A stretch of 64,000 nucleotides of DNA from Entonaema liquescens (GCA_902805475.1 CADCSX010000012.1:1116001-1180000), one strand, 5' to 3'; numbered from the stretch's first letter, positions 1-12,022 are shown. Notes: a model not told the origin generated them from the sequence alone. A program made the numbers and translations.

Positions 1-317
1 CTTCTTTTTCGCAATTTTAACCATTCGACCTTCGCATCTTCGCATCCCCTGCACTGCAAGGCTTTGTCACTTCTATCTCAACCTTTTCAAATTTACAACT
101 TTCAATTCAATGATGCCTTAACGATAGTCTGGCAACTCTTGCCTTAATTGAAGGCATTTCTTCTTTCTTTACGTTCCTTAGACCATTACCACCATTACCA
201 CCATTACCATAAAACCTGTCGCCAAACTGTTGTCGTACAAGATCGACCTGCACTACCCTCTCATTTACTTATCAAAACACCAACCTATATCGCTCTCGAT
301 TATCGTACGAATTTGCG
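1..317. other. 5' flank of IES1
   Basis: This is CT-rich leader or promoter sequence. An ACC ATT-type trinucleotide run lies at about 182-210. A minimal upstream reading frame (ATG ATG CCT TAA, 110-121) precedes the IES1 start. It matters only if transcription begins upstream of it, which cannot be seen here. Confidence 0.5.
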
Positions 318-2456
318 ATGGCTTCAAGAGACGGGACACCAGAACAAAGCCGCTGGTCGCGCGCATCCAGTGCTGCTCCAAGGGATAGCACACCTGGCGA
401 CAACCTCGAGGCTAGCATCATCAGGTCCGAATCCGGACATAGCAGCAAACGCCCCAAGAGCAAGTCCACCGGTGGTGCAGCTTCATCATCATTTCCTACG
501 GTGGGTAAAATTAGACACTTAAAAAAGGAGGATGGAGAGCCGCTATGGAGAAGAGATATCCAATACGACTTTTTGAAAGCCGTTTTCGATGATGACAGGA
601 AGGTCTTTACCAATAGCTACGAGCCCGTTGGCGATGGCAAGGAGAAACAGAGCTTTGCCGACCTGTACATTGATACGATGGCCAGAAGCAGCAAAACGAG
701 TAAAGTTCTTAGGGATAAATTACTTAGTGATAGGGAGGCTGCGAAGAGCATGGCGATGGTGTGCTTACTGGTTAACGTGGGCCGCATGAACACAACGCTA
801 AACTGTAAGGGCATTCCTACCACTCATCTTCATATTCGTCGCTAATGATATTTCGTTAGTCTTCCCGAGATGCGAGCTCAGCTACGAACATACCACGCTA
901 TCCCATCTTTACAAGCCCATCAAGATGCATCAGCCTACAAACAACTCCAAGATGCGCCAAGGCTGAAGTCCATCTTAAAAGGTGCCGCTGAGGATCGACC
1001 TGAGCCTCATGAGCTAGGTGAATTTAAAGGAAAAGACCCTCCTCGATCGAACCCAGTGAACCTCATATTCCTTATATGTCAGCAAGCGTCCTATATCGCA
1101 GAATTACACTTCCCTCCCGGTGGCGAATTCCACGACTTGATTATGAAGACGAACTACACGAGCAAATCTCGTGCAAGAGCATTTTTATGGCTAATGTGGT
1201 TCTATCTTGAGTCAGACTTTACTGAGGAAGGATGCGAAGAGAACCCCTTCGGTCCTGGTGTCGACTACGGCACTGAAGTAGCAAATCAAGGCGTCCCGCG
1301 GATGGAAGAAATGACACCGGACGAAGAGGACCGCGAGAATATTGACCCGCACGAAGAAATCGACTTTGGTCGCGAGAAACAGAGTCACAGAGCTAAAATC
1401 ATAGCAGCAGATCAAGCATACTTAGCAGATCACCAGAACAAACGTGGCTCTAGGGGACGTGTCATAGCTGACGAAGGTCCAACTGCTGCTATCCTCCCTC
1501 GAATACGCCCGTCGAAGCACGAGTCAGATATGGATAGCACACGGTCTACTCCACCACCAAGAGCCTTGTCCCGCCTGGGTATTAGTAGTGCTGGACGACG
1601 AGGCGCGGCAGCCTTGAAGAGCTTGATATTCGACGGCTCGTCTCCTGCAGGACCCGGATCGCACGTTATCGAGGGCATAGTTCCCAGAAAGCCGCGCCCT
1701 CCTACAGCACACCAATTAGCCGTAGAGCGAAACCGGAGCCAACGAGTTGAGCATATTCTCGGTCGCGGACTACGAAAACAGCATCATCGTGCGCGCAAGG
1801 CACGTCGACAGGAAGGCGCAATCATACGTGCTAAGCGCCGTCTAGCCGCCATGAAGGACGCTCTCGTAGATAGCGATGAAGAAGAATACATGGTATCGCA
1901 CAGGGAGTACAAGCATCTCTTTGTAGACCGAGGTTTTGGCGGTCTCTGTCAACTTCATCAGGAAGATGACGACTTTGGTGAAGAATTCGCGTCGTATTCG
2001 GCAGCACTAAGAAGAACAGATCGGCGGCTTCGACGCTGGGATGGTCGACCCGAATTAGGCGTCGTACCAACTACTAAAAAACGCTCTACACGCCCATCGT
2101 CTGATTACGCCTCACCAAACCACCATGGCAGAAATGGCAGTCCGGAGAAGATGGATACAATCAAGTCCAAGCACAACGGTAACACCAATGGTGATGTCAC
2201 AATGGAAGACGCAGATGACCTGGATGCCATGGAGAAGGAACTCCTGGGCATCGATAGTGGTGGTGAGGGAGGTGAGGGTGAGGGCGAGGGCGAAGGCGAA
2301 GGCGAGGGTGAGGGTGAAGGTGAAGGTGAGGGTGAGGGTGAAGGTGAAGGTGATGGCGATGGCGATGGAGAGGGCAAGGATGACTCTGAGGATATCGATA
2401 ATATCGGTAAGGCGTTACTTGGACTCGATGGATCGGATGGTACGGACAGTTCGTAA
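318..2456 (+). CDS. IES1: INO80 chromatin-remodelling complex subunit Ies1 (frame break at exon junction)
   Basis: The product matches the fungal Ies1 family, an accessory subunit of the INO80 nucleosome remodeller in the nucleus. Exon 1 (318-804) carries the conserved core beginning near GKIRHLKKEDGEPLWRRDIQ and running to VNVGRMNTTLN. Exon 2 (860-2456) continues with PEMRAQLRTYHAIPSLQ and NPVNLIFLICQ, then a basic stretch (RNRSQRVEHILGRGLRK) and an acidic Gly-Glu repeat tail. The GT-AG intron 805-859 is 55 nt, but both exons are open in the same frame, so joining them needs one more base. A C missing from the CCC at 864-866 would restore the expected FFPEM-type junction (family knowledge recalled, not searched). 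About 690 aa would result if intact. The (GE)n tail is unusually long and repetitive. Function is assigned with good confidence; gene integrity is uncertain. Confidence 0.8.
2264..2378 (+). repeat. Hexanucleotide GAGGGT/GAAGGC repeat coding for (Gly-Glu)n/(Gly-Asp)n
   Basis: About 17 near-identical hexamers (G-A-G/A-G-G-T/C) encode the acidic Gly-Glu and then Gly-Asp tail of the Ies1-like protein. Synonymous third-base variation among units argues against a very recent expansion of the whole tract, although neighbouring units are identical. Confidence 0.9.
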
Positions 2457-3355
2457 TACTTTTTACGACAGGCGGATGTTTAATCTCAGCAAGATTGATC
2501 GGTATCATTCATAGCTGGCGATGCGTTACTGCTGTTTGTTTTACGTCTTGGGCGGGCTTGGTAAGGCTCAGCAAGACGCTTGTACACCTAGGAGATTACG
2601 GAAAAGGATGGTAATCGGGGGGGTTAGATGAAAGTGCTAAACAGTGCGTCTGTGCTAAATGATAATACGCGAAATTAAAAAAGGAAGAAAAAAAAGACAT
2701 TTGACACGACTGATAGGGTGCGGTGTCTGAGGTGTATGATAATGTGTTCCTTTGATTAGTAGTCGTCTACAATTCCTGATTACAACTTGTAACAAGTTTC
2801 GAATGCGTGACTATGCTCTATGATATTAGCTTGAAAAACTTGGAATGGCTATTGATGATTATAAGGAGTTGCCCCAATACCCTTATTATATCAGTCAACT
2901 AGTTAATAGTAAAGTTGCATATGTATCGATAGGGGATGATATATGACTCCTAGTTCACGGCATCAAATCTTAACATGGTTAAAGTAAGGATCAGACTGGT
3001 AGCACCGTTTTCCATTTTCCATTTGTAGATGGTAGTCTATAGGGCTGTAATTTACTGCTTGGTTACCTATTTGTACATGCAAACACAATTACCTTAACTC
3101 AAGACATGACGTATGTAGTAACTTGCAACTGAACGAAGTATGTCTTAGCTATAAAATATACTCTCCGTTTAATAACATGGTTTAACCCCGTGGCTGTAGC
3201 AGCTGCGTAGCAGTTGTGTAGCGTTGCGGCTCTCGGAAACCTCCCGCAGTGATACATGATCCTATTAAATGGGTAAGTAACGAAGTAACAGACGGGTACA
3301 TACCTACTTACTTATCTACATAAAGATCAGGTTACTTAATCAAAAAGACAGACAT

Positions 3356-3492
3356 GTTGCCATTTGTAATCCTTCTCGCAACATGGGTATACGAAGGCAA
3401 AAAAAAGGAGTTTGGGTCAGTCAGGGTTAGGTACGCGTAACTTAACCTGTCGAAAAAAGATGTCTGTCGAAGTTGGATTACAAATTGGCAAC
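3356..3492. repeat. Small foldback (MITE-like) inverted repeat
   Basis: The 17-nt left arm 3356-3372 (GTTGCCATTTGTAATCC) is the reverse complement of the right arm 3475-3492 except for one extra A. The arms enclose about 100 bp of non-coding sequence. I see no coding capacity and no clear target-site duplication. It could be a miniature element remnant or a hairpin-forming regulatory sequence. Confidence 0.5.
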
Positions 3493-4550
3493 TCTTATTA
3501 GACGGGTCTATTATGCAAGTTGCTGGTTTCCTAGTTCCCTAGCCTCCTAGTTCCTAACTCCGCAGCTAGTAGCGCGAGCCTAGGGCCGAACTTTACCTGG
3601 CTTGGCTCGGAACCGCTGACGGACGAAATGGCGGGTCCGAGAAAGCTTAACTTATTAACTTGTGTGGATAGCAAGGTATTAACTACCTAAGTAAGTAGTT
3701 CTTCCCCAGCTGTTTAGGTAGACTTTATAATAAGTACATACCTACCTATGTACCTACATATCGGGTTCAAGTTGATTGGTTACGCAATGATGATAGGGGA
3801 CTAACTAGTTGGGCAATATCCCGTCTTGCTTATCGACCAAACAAAAATTTTCCAAAGTTACAACTGCCATTGGCCGTTCTGTAAGTAGGTAGTTGTTCGA
3901 AACCCGGGATTCGGACTCGGATTAGGACCGGGCACGGATTTGGACGACACCTGGATAAGGTTAATTTATATGGGACCTTTTATTTCGCTGGCCGACGGGA
4001 GAAGAACAAGAATTTCCGATAACTAGAAGAAAAATAGCTGAGATATGTTTTTCTCTCTCTCTATCTTGACCGACATTATGACTGCATTGTATCGTCTTTC
4101 CCGCCACTTCGTCCAACCGCAAAGTCCCCCTATTCGCGGGCTGTCAGATAATGCAAATGCTATCACCCGCCTTCTTAATGCCAGATCCGTATAGGGGGTA
4201 GTGTGGTTGGCGCAACTGCCGGGATTGGCTCCAGTTCGGTAGCGAGCTCGTACTCAATCCCGAGGGGCCGGGTGTTGGTCTAGGTTGACGGTTGACTTGC
4301 GTATAAGTCGTATTCATTTTTGCATGGTATCATTGTTACTAATATACTATGGTATGGTGCTATATTAATGTAGAAGAGATGTATACATGTATACGTATAT
4401 GTATACGTAGGTATTTAAAGTAAGTAGGTAGGCATTATAGATATGGGACCTGGTTAGCTCTTTCCTGGTGGAGTATGCCGGGTATGGGTAGTAATAGTAT
4501 GTAAGTGCGGCTAGCGGGGCCGATGAATCGAGGCATCATACTAATAAGGT

Positions 4551-4574
4551 AAAAATAAAAATAAAAATAAAAAA
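4551..4574 (+). repeat. (AAAAAT)n microsatellite
   Basis: Three AAAAAT hexamers are followed by six A residues, in the upstream region of the ABC transporter. Confidence 0.85.
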
Positions 4575-4861
4575 GGGTTCCTTCTCTTCCTTGCCCGGTT
4601 GATAAATTGGAATGTCGGACCCAATTCCATTTTTATTGTTCCGCTTACATACCATACCTACCTGTTGTTCCAACTCTTCTTTAGTTTAAACTAGGTAAAC
4701 AGTCATTGTCTTAAGTATAGCGGCGAAGTAGTCCGAGTTACTACTCATGTATTGGTAATAGATCCTCTTATTTCTACGTTAACACTTATACTTTGTCGTA
4801 TCTACGCCCATCTCGCATTGCTTTTTGCGAGTAAGTGCGAAGCCACTTTTTGGGATATATT

Positions 4862-7800
4862 ATGGCAAGTAAAGATGAGGATAAGGAGACAAAGCCTGTC
4901 GATTCACTTACAGATGTCAACAACGCCACCGACTCTGAACCGGTCTCGGAACCGGTCTCTGTCTACGATGATCCCGATGAAGCGATTCGTAGAAAGGAGG
5001 AGGAGTCCGATGAGAAAAGAACCAACCAAGAATTAAAACACACTCAGAGCTATGCTACCGACACGAGCGCAATCACTCGCACAACCACGAGGGCTTCTGT
5101 GCCAGTAACTAAGAAGCCATGGTATAAAACTCCTAACCCGTTACGATGGGGCGAGATACCCCCTGTTCCCAAAGAGCGCCAAGTCTCGAGGGAGTATAAA
5201 GCTGGCTTCCTCAGTAGACTAACATTTCAATGGATGGCCCCTCTGATGAATGTAAGAGCTCGTGATTATATGTCCCCCTGAGTATCGCCGTATTGATAGA
5301 AATTTAGGTTGGGTATAAACGACCCCTAGAGCAAAATGACCTTTGGCTCGTTAACCCAGACCGGGAAGCCAATTTAATGACAGGCAAGGTCAGGGAATCG
5401 TTTGAAAGAAGGAAGAAGAATGGCGACAAGTATCCCTTACTCTGGGCCCTCCACGAGACGTTCTTCTGGGAATTCTGGATCGGTGGGTTCTGTCAACTTT
5501 GCTCGTCTATCTTGCAAGTTATGTCCCCCTTTACTTTACGTTACCTCATCCAGTTCGCACAAGAAGCCTGGGATGCGTCTCAGACCGGCTCGCCACCGCC
5601 TCAAATCGGCGCGGGAATAGGTCTAGTTATCGGTGTAACTGCCATGCAGATCCTTCAGAGCTTAGGGGTCAATCATTTCATATATCGAGGTATGATGATT
5701 GGCGGCCAGACGCGTGCCGTTATAATCTCTCTAATCTTCGAGAAGTCTATGGTTCTCTCCGGCCGGGCAAGGGCTGGAGGTAGTAAAGAGGGTACTGATA
5801 ACGAGGGGGAGAAGGGAAAGGAAAATGTGGCCAGTAAGACAGGTATCTCTGGTGATGGAACTGGCTGGAGCAATGGAAAGATCGTGAACTTAATGAGCGT
5901 GGACACGTCCCGTATCGACCAGGCATGCGCGATGCTACACCTCACCTGGACAGCTCCTATTTCTTGCATCATTACTCTAATTGTTCTTATTATCAATCTG
6001 ACCTACAGCGCCCTGGCCGGCTTCGCGCTCTTGGTGATCGGTATTCCTGTATTAACTAGGGCGATTCGTCTACTATTTAGGCGCCGCGCTGCTATTAACA
6101 AGATAACGGATCAACGAGTCAGTCTAACCCAGGAGATTCTTCAGTCGGTTCGTTTTGTGAAGTATTATGGATGGGAACGAGCCTTCCTCGGACGTCTTAA
6201 CGATATCCGGACCCGGGAGATCCACGCTATTCAGATCCTTTTGACCATTCGGAACGCTATCAATGCGGTTAGCATGTCACTCCCAATCTACGCCTCTATG
6301 CTCTCGTTCATTACCTACTCGCTTACGGACCATGGCCTCCCCGCCGCGCAAGTCTTCTCGTCACTAGCCCTCTTCAACGGCTTGAGGATGCCTTTAAACT
6401 TGCTACCTTTGGTCATTGGTCAGACGGTTGATGCTTGGTCTTCCCTCAAGCGTATCCAGGAGTTCATGCTCTCCGAGGAGCATGAGGAAGACGTTATCTC
6501 GAAGCCCGAGGGGAAGAATGCGGTTGAGATGCGCAATGCTAATTTTACCTGGGAAAGGACGCCAACCCAAGAGCCCGAAACGTCCGTTGGTATTGGTGGG
6601 GAGAAGAAGGGGAAAATCGCTAGAAAGCAAGTTCAGAAAACAAACAAAAATAGGGGTTCTTCCGAAGAGAGCGCTGAAGATACGACAAGTACACTCGCGG
6701 AAGAGCGTGAGCCCTTTAAACTGCGAAACTTGAATCTTGAGATCGGGAGAAACGAATTAGTTGCTGTTATCGGGACCGTAGGAAGCGGCAAAAGCTCCCT
6801 ACTTGCTGCTCTTGCTGGAGATCTTAGGAAAACGTCTGGTGAAGTGGCATTAGGAGGCTCTCGAGCTTTTTGTCCTCAGTCTGCCTGGATTCAGAATGCG
6901 ACTGTCCGCAATAATATTCTTTTCGGGAAGGAATTGGATCGTGAATGGTACAAAGAGGTCATAAGAGCGTAAGTCACATCAGTAATATATATGTTTCGAT
7001 ACCAGCTAACGTTTTTACCAGCTGTGCCCTACAACCAGATTTAGAGATGCTCCCGGACGGTGATGCTACTGAAATAGGCGAGAGAGGTATTACGCTGTCA
7101 GGCGGACAGAAACAAAGGATTAACATCGCCAGAGCCATCTATTTCGATTCTGATATCGTGCTATTAGACGACCCCTTGTCCGCAGTTGACCCTCACGTAG
7201 GGAGAACTATAATGGATCACGCTATTCTAGGTCTTCTTAAAGACAAATGCCGTATCCTTGCCACACACCAACTGTGGGTTCTTAATCGCTGTGATAGAAC
7301 CATCTGGATGGACGGCGGCGAGATAATAGCGATTGATACCTTTGATAATCTAATGGCCAACCACTCGGGTTTCAGGCAGCTAATGGAAACGACAGCTCTC
7401 GAAAAAACAAAAGATGAATCACAGGAAGTCTCAGAAGAAAAGACAACGGATAAGGACAAGAAGAAAAAGAAGCGAGCTCAAGGGTTAATGCAAGCGGAAG
7501 AGCGAGCGGTGGCAAGTGTCCCGTGGTCTGTTTATACCAATTATATTCGAGCTTCGGGGAGCGTTCTTAACGCTATACTCACAGTAGCCGTGCTCCTGCT
7601 TTCTCAGGGCGCCAATATCATGACAAGCTTATGGCTTTCCTATTGGACGTCGGACCATTTCGGCCTAACTACAGGAGTATACATTGGGGTCTATGCTGGC
7701 TTGGGCACTTTGCAAGCCATTCTGATGTTCGCCTTTTCTATTCTGCTGACCATATTCGGCACGAATGCTAGCAAGACTCTTCTCAGGCAAGCTGTGATGA

Positions 7801-9311
7801 GAACCCTCAGGGCACCGATGTCATTCTTTGATACAACTCCTCTTGGCCGTATATCTAACCGCTTCAGTAAGGACGTCGATGTTATGGATAATAATCTAGC
7901 TGACGCGATGAGGATGTATTTCCTCACATTGGCTATGATAACGTCTGTGTTCGCTTTGATCATCGCTTTCTTCCACTACTTCGCTATCGCATTGGTTCCG
8001 CTCGCTATTCTCTTCGTGCTTGCGGCATCTTACTACCGAGCTTCCGCTAGAGAAGTGAAGCGCTTCGAATCAGTGCTCCGGTCCGTAGTGTTTGCTAAAT
8101 TTAGCGAAGGGATTAGCGGTGTTGCGAGTATCAGGGCCTTCAACCTGCAAGATAGATTCATTAAAGACCTTCGAACCGCTATCGACGAGATGAACTCAGC
8201 ATACTATCTAACCTTCTCGAACCAGCGGTGGTTGTCCGTTCGCCTAGATGCCATAGGGAATGCCCTTGTGTTTACCACTGGTATTCTTGTCATCACGTCT
8301 CGATTTGACGTCTCCCCGTCGATAGCGGGTGTGGTGTTATCATATATCCTTTCAATAGTCCAGATGTTACAGTTCACGGTAAGGCAGCTGGCTGAGGTCG
8401 AAAACGGGATGATCTCCGTGGAGCGTCTTCAGTACTACGGAACACAGCTCGACGAGGAGGCTCCCGAGAAGACGATCGAGGTTGACCCCAAATGGCCATC
8501 AAAGGGTGAGATTATATTTGAGAATGTTGAGATGCGGTATCGTCCAAATCTGCCTTTGGTTCTCAAGGGATTGGATATGCACATTCGTGGCGGCGAGCGT
8601 ATAGGTATCGTTGGCCGCACTGGGGCCGGTAAGAGTTCTATTTCGAGCACTCTGTTCAGATTAGTCGAGATTTCAGGGGGCCACATTTATATCGACGGCC
8701 TAGACATCTCAACAGTCGGCCTACACGACCTCCGGTCTCGCATAGCCACCATCCCGCAAGATCCTACGCTCTTCTGCGGCACGGTCCGGAGTAACCTGGA
8801 CCCCTTCAACGAGCACGCGGATCTGGACCTATGGTCGGCCCTCCGCAAAGCCGGCTTAGTCCCCGCCGACGCGAACATCGACGACAAGGACCCCGCGCGA
8901 ATCCACCTCGACAGCGCGGTCGAGACCGACGGCCTGAACTACTCGCTCGGGCAGCGGCAACTGATAGCGCTGGCGCGGGCGCTGGTTCGGAACTCGCAGA
9001 TCATCGTTGCGGACGAGGCAACATCGTCGGTAGACATGAACACCGATTTGCAGATACAGAAGGCGCTGGCCGTCGGGTTCCAGGGGAAGACCCTCCTGTG
9101 CATCGCCCACAGGCTGAGCACCATACTCGGCTACGACAGGATCTGCGTCATGGACGCCGGGCGCATCGCGGAGATGGACTCGCCTATCGAGTTGTGGAAG
9201 AGAGGAGGCATTTTTAAGAGTATGTGTCTGAAGAGTGGGATCCGGGAAGAGGATATCCTGAGTGCTATGAGGGGGTTCGGTGATGGGCATGGTGACGATG
9301 ATGAGGTTTAG
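4862..9311 (+). CDS. YOR1: ABCC/MRP-type full ABC transporter, YOR1-like
   Basis: Exons 4862-5251, 5308-6968 and 7022-9311 join in frame to 1446 aa, the usual length for fungal YOR1-type ABCC exporters, which pump organic anions and drugs across the plasma membrane. The layout is TMD1-NBD1-TMD2-NBD2 without an extra N-terminal TMD0. NBD1 has Walker A GTVGSGKSS (about residue 619), signature LSGGQKQR (about 709) and Walker B ending LLDDPLSAVD, where Asp replaces the catalytic Glu as is typical of ABCC NBD1. NBD2 has GRTGAGKSS (about 1214), a degenerate signature YSLGQRQL and VADEATSSVD with Glu. The N-terminus is charged and disordered before the NPLRWGEIPPVP motif typical of this group. An in-frame ATG at 4835 is an alternative start; 4862 (MASKDED) is preferred. 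Intron 2 lies between NBD1 Walker A and its signature. Substrate is unknown. Confidence 0.92.
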
Positions 9312-9625
9312 ATAAATAGGTATAGAAGTGGAGGTGGTAACACTATGTGTGGTAGGTATATGATATAGATACGCGGATACATACGTAATGAAGTACTAAT
9401 ATAAATACTTTATATACCTTGATTTATGTTGAAAGGTTGACTAGGTTAAGATTGCTGTTGGTTAGTATTATAGTAACTGGTTAGTGAGTACTTCCATAAC
9501 TGATGGTCACCATATAATATGCAGGTATAGCATTTACTGATAAAATCATGGTGTGGGATAGTAGCTTAGAGAAAGGGAGAAATATAATTATCTAATTACC
9601 CTAGAGGAATTAAGAAGTAAGAACC

Positions 9626-9647
9626 TTTTTTTTTTTTTTTTTTTTTT
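9626..9647 (+). repeat. Poly-T tract (22 nt)
   Basis: An uninterrupted run of 22 T residues lies downstream of the ABC transporter. Such a run could be a nucleosome-excluding tract or the tail of an old retroposed copy read on the minus strand; nothing else supports the latter. Confidence 0.9.
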
Positions 9648-9943
9648 AATCTGAAATTAGTATGAAGTCCAGCCTAATACCTACCTACCTATTATACCAT
9701 GTATCTATCGTATCCAACTATCCGCTTTGAGTATTTCATAGTAAACTTTGTAAATAGATTTCTATCAACGTCTTAAGGCGCCTACTTCAACCGCACCGGT
9801 TAGCAGCGCTGTAAAAGAGGAGGGACTTGTACAGAATATCACGTTAAAGCAGGAGAAAGCAGTTGTGAAAGGAGGCACGGTAGTCGTAGCCGTAGCCGTA
9901 GCAGCTTGTCTCCAAGTCCGTGTGATAGCAACAGCAAACCGAG

Positions 9944-10063
9944 ATGAGCAGCGGGAAACACCACGGGCACGGAGGCGGGAAGAAGGGCGTGCTTGCGGCG
10001 CGGGACTTCGACAAGGCGTTCCAGAAGATCGAGGCCAACGCGTTGGAGGCCACGACACGGTGA
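9944..10063 (+). CDS. Possible small protein, 39 aa, Gly/His/Lys-rich N-terminus
   Basis: An ATG-initiated frame of 40 codons encodes a protein starting MSSGKHHGHGGGKKGVLAAR and ending EANALEATTR. It stands out because GC-rich, strongly G/C-ending codons sit inside an AT-rich gap, and the C-terminal half looks like an amphipathic helix. I do not recognise the family. It could be a real small gene, the first exon of a longer gene (a GTGACG donor overlaps the stop), or a decayed gene fragment. Evidence is composition only. Confidence 0.3.
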   Translation: MSSGKHHGHGGGKKGVLAARDFDKAFQKIEANALEATTR

Positions 10064-10878
10064 CGCTGACGACGATATATACTATACGGACAAAGCAGCG
10101 TGTTGATGTTATTGAGAGTAACTATGGTATACCTACTTAAGTAGTATGAGGATTTCTATCTAAAGCTTTTCGAATCAACGCTAGTTCTTGTATCAGATAC
10201 CCAACTACTCCTAGATAGCGAAGTTGTCTTTCCCACAAGATCAACTTAGGTAGTTGTTAGGTACAAGTGACCGAAGGGATCTCCACGAAACCGAGTTGCA
10301 TCTCCACTCCTATAATTTCATCTGTTGCACAAATATGATATATCGTTTTTGGATCACTAAAAAGTAAAGCTAACACTTAATCCGCACACTTGAATTTATC
10401 TCAGTCCCGTTTTCTCTTATCTCTCTCTCACAAAAAAGATGAAAGCTCATAAAAATATAAAGGTATGTAAAAATAGTCCTACTTATACTATGCTCTCCTA
10501 TACTATACCGTAGTAATAGATATAGTAGCAGTAATATTTGGGACCCAATGTTGCCTTTGCCTAAAACTCCCAACTCTAATGCCCATTACACACACACGTA
10601 CACGCGTTTTATTTTACAGAAGCAACAATCCTCAACAAGGCCGAGGGGGGCCAAAGCCGGAACACCATTTTTCCTTTGCTTGCTCGATCGATCGATCGTC
10701 TTTCACCGCCGGATACCTAATCCACCCACTACTCTAAAAAGGATTGGTTCGTCTGGCCCCGTCCCGGATCATTGCTTGGAATAATAAATATTTTGTGTGC
10801 AAGGATTCGTAAATGCCCAAACACCATAGCCTTCCCTTTCCGGACTCCGCTGAAGAAAGGAGACCCCTTGCCGGATAT

Positions 10879-12022
10879 CTAATGCCGGGGTTGTGATGAA
10901 CTCCAGGTGTGGTGGTGGCTAGGTGGTGGGAACTGGTTCTTCGGGTCGTCCAACAAATCCTCTAAGAACGCACTGGGCGCCCTTCCGCTGGGTGGTCGAT
11001 TCAGATTTAGTGAGCTCGCGCTCATGTTCCGTTGAGCCAAATTCGTACGGGGTGCCAAGCTGGGAGACTCGGGCGGAGTGTGTCCAAGAGGTCGCGGGTG
11101 GCCGTGCGAATCAGGTCGTAGGTTCGTCAGACTGATAGAATGAGTGTGGCCTTGCGGAGAGCCGGCACCGGCGGCGTAGAAACCAGAGGGTAGGAAACAG
11201 GATTCACGAGGGCCGCCGCTGGACGGAGTAGGAGCAGTGGGCGAAAAGGTTGGATTGGCTCGGGGTTTGCGAAGGAATGGGACCTCGCGTCGTTCTTCGT
11301 ACGCCGCGGCCTGATCCGCCGTTGCCAAGCGAAGCCGAGGATGCCTGGTCGGTATATTTGTAGAACGGAGGTGGTTGCGGTGGGAATGTGGCCTTGTCAT
11401 TAGCAAGTTGCTGAGCCAGTGCCGCCTTCTTGACCGAGCGGTGCAGAAGACAGGCAACGACCGCGCGCCATATTAACACGGCAGCTCCGAAAGCACCTAG
11501 GATGGCTCCGACGGCGATGAACACGGTACCTTCCGGCACGTTTGATGGTTGCATAAACGGAGCGTTCTTCGTAGGGGGGACGGTAGGAGCGGGATAACTA
11601 TATTGGCCGGGGAGAGTAGGAAGCGGCCCATCATCATCGGATGAAGTTGAAGAGGTAATAGATGGAGGACCATCAGTGGACGAAGTCTCTGTCGTAGTAC
11701 TGGCTTCGCTTGACGTTTCTGACGGGGACTCGGTAGTCCGGGAAGATTCCTCGGATGTGGATTCCTCAGACGTAGAGGGTTCTGCGGATCTGGAAGGCTC
11801 CTCGGATGTAGTTGAGTCCTCGTCATCGTTATCGTTATCGTCCTCGTTTGTCTCCGTCTCCGCTGGCGTTGGTGTTGGAGTTGGCGTAGGAGTTGGGGTG
11901 GGAGTAGGAGTGGGAGTAGGCGTCACGTCCCTCGTCGCATCATCATCATCGCCATTCCCTTGAGCTATGACATTGGAGGCGAGCAGGGCGACTAGAGCGA
12001 AGAGAAATGGTTGCGTGCGCAT
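10879..12022 (-). CDS. CSI2-like single-pass membrane protein, Ser/Thr-rich ectodomain (frame break)
   Basis: Starting at 12022, the protein has a signal peptide (MRTQPFLFALVALLASNVIA), a (Thr-Pro)n run, a long Ser/Thr/Glu-rich glycosylation-type region, one membrane segment (FIAVGAILGAFGAAVLIW) and a cytoplasmic tail with VRRTTRGPIPSQTPSQSNL. The tail continues in another frame (SPTAPTPSSGGPRES, FLPSGFYAAG, SASSLNLNRPPSG, FLEDLLDDP) down to 10879. The switch lies at the T run read from 11244-11247 and needs one base skipped (or two added). The second frame is clearly protein-like, so one gene is inferred. The architecture resembles fungal Csi2-like proteins linked to cell-wall chitin synthesis in yeast; that match is from memory. 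No intron with good splice sites repairs the frame. Confidence 0.6.
11862..11924 (-). repeat. Coding hexanucleotide repeat, (Thr-Pro)n
   Basis: About ten ACN-CCN hexamers on the minus strand encode an alternating Thr-Pro stalk just after the signal peptide and acidic leader of the CSI2-like protein. Such stalks are common in O-mannosylated fungal surface proteins. Confidence 0.85.

Larger units (their letters stand above)
2457..4861. other. Intergenic region, IES1 to ABC transporter
   Basis: There is no convincing gene here. The sequence is AT-rich with many TACC/TAGG tetranucleotide clusters (for example 3300-3315, 3738-3760, 4420-4435). It contains a foldback element (3356-3492) and an (AAAAAT)n run (4551-4574). 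The last several hundred bases should hold the ABC transporter promoter. Confidence 0.6.
9312..10878. other. AT-rich intergenic region
   Basis: This gap holds a 22-T run (9626-9647), TACC tetranucleotides (9678-9690), a small GC-rich ORF listed separately (9944-10063) and a (GATC)n run near 10685. No conserved gene is recognised. The ABC transporter 3' UTR and the CSI2-like 3' end fall at its edges. Confidence 0.55.

Noticed and set aside
2105..2377. Minus-strand (Pro-Ser)n frame
   Set aside because: It is only the complement of the Gly-Glu hexanucleotide repeat of IES1.
3880..3925. GTTCGAAACCC resembling a tRNA B box
   Set aside because: No A box at the right distance and no cloverleaf can be drawn around it.
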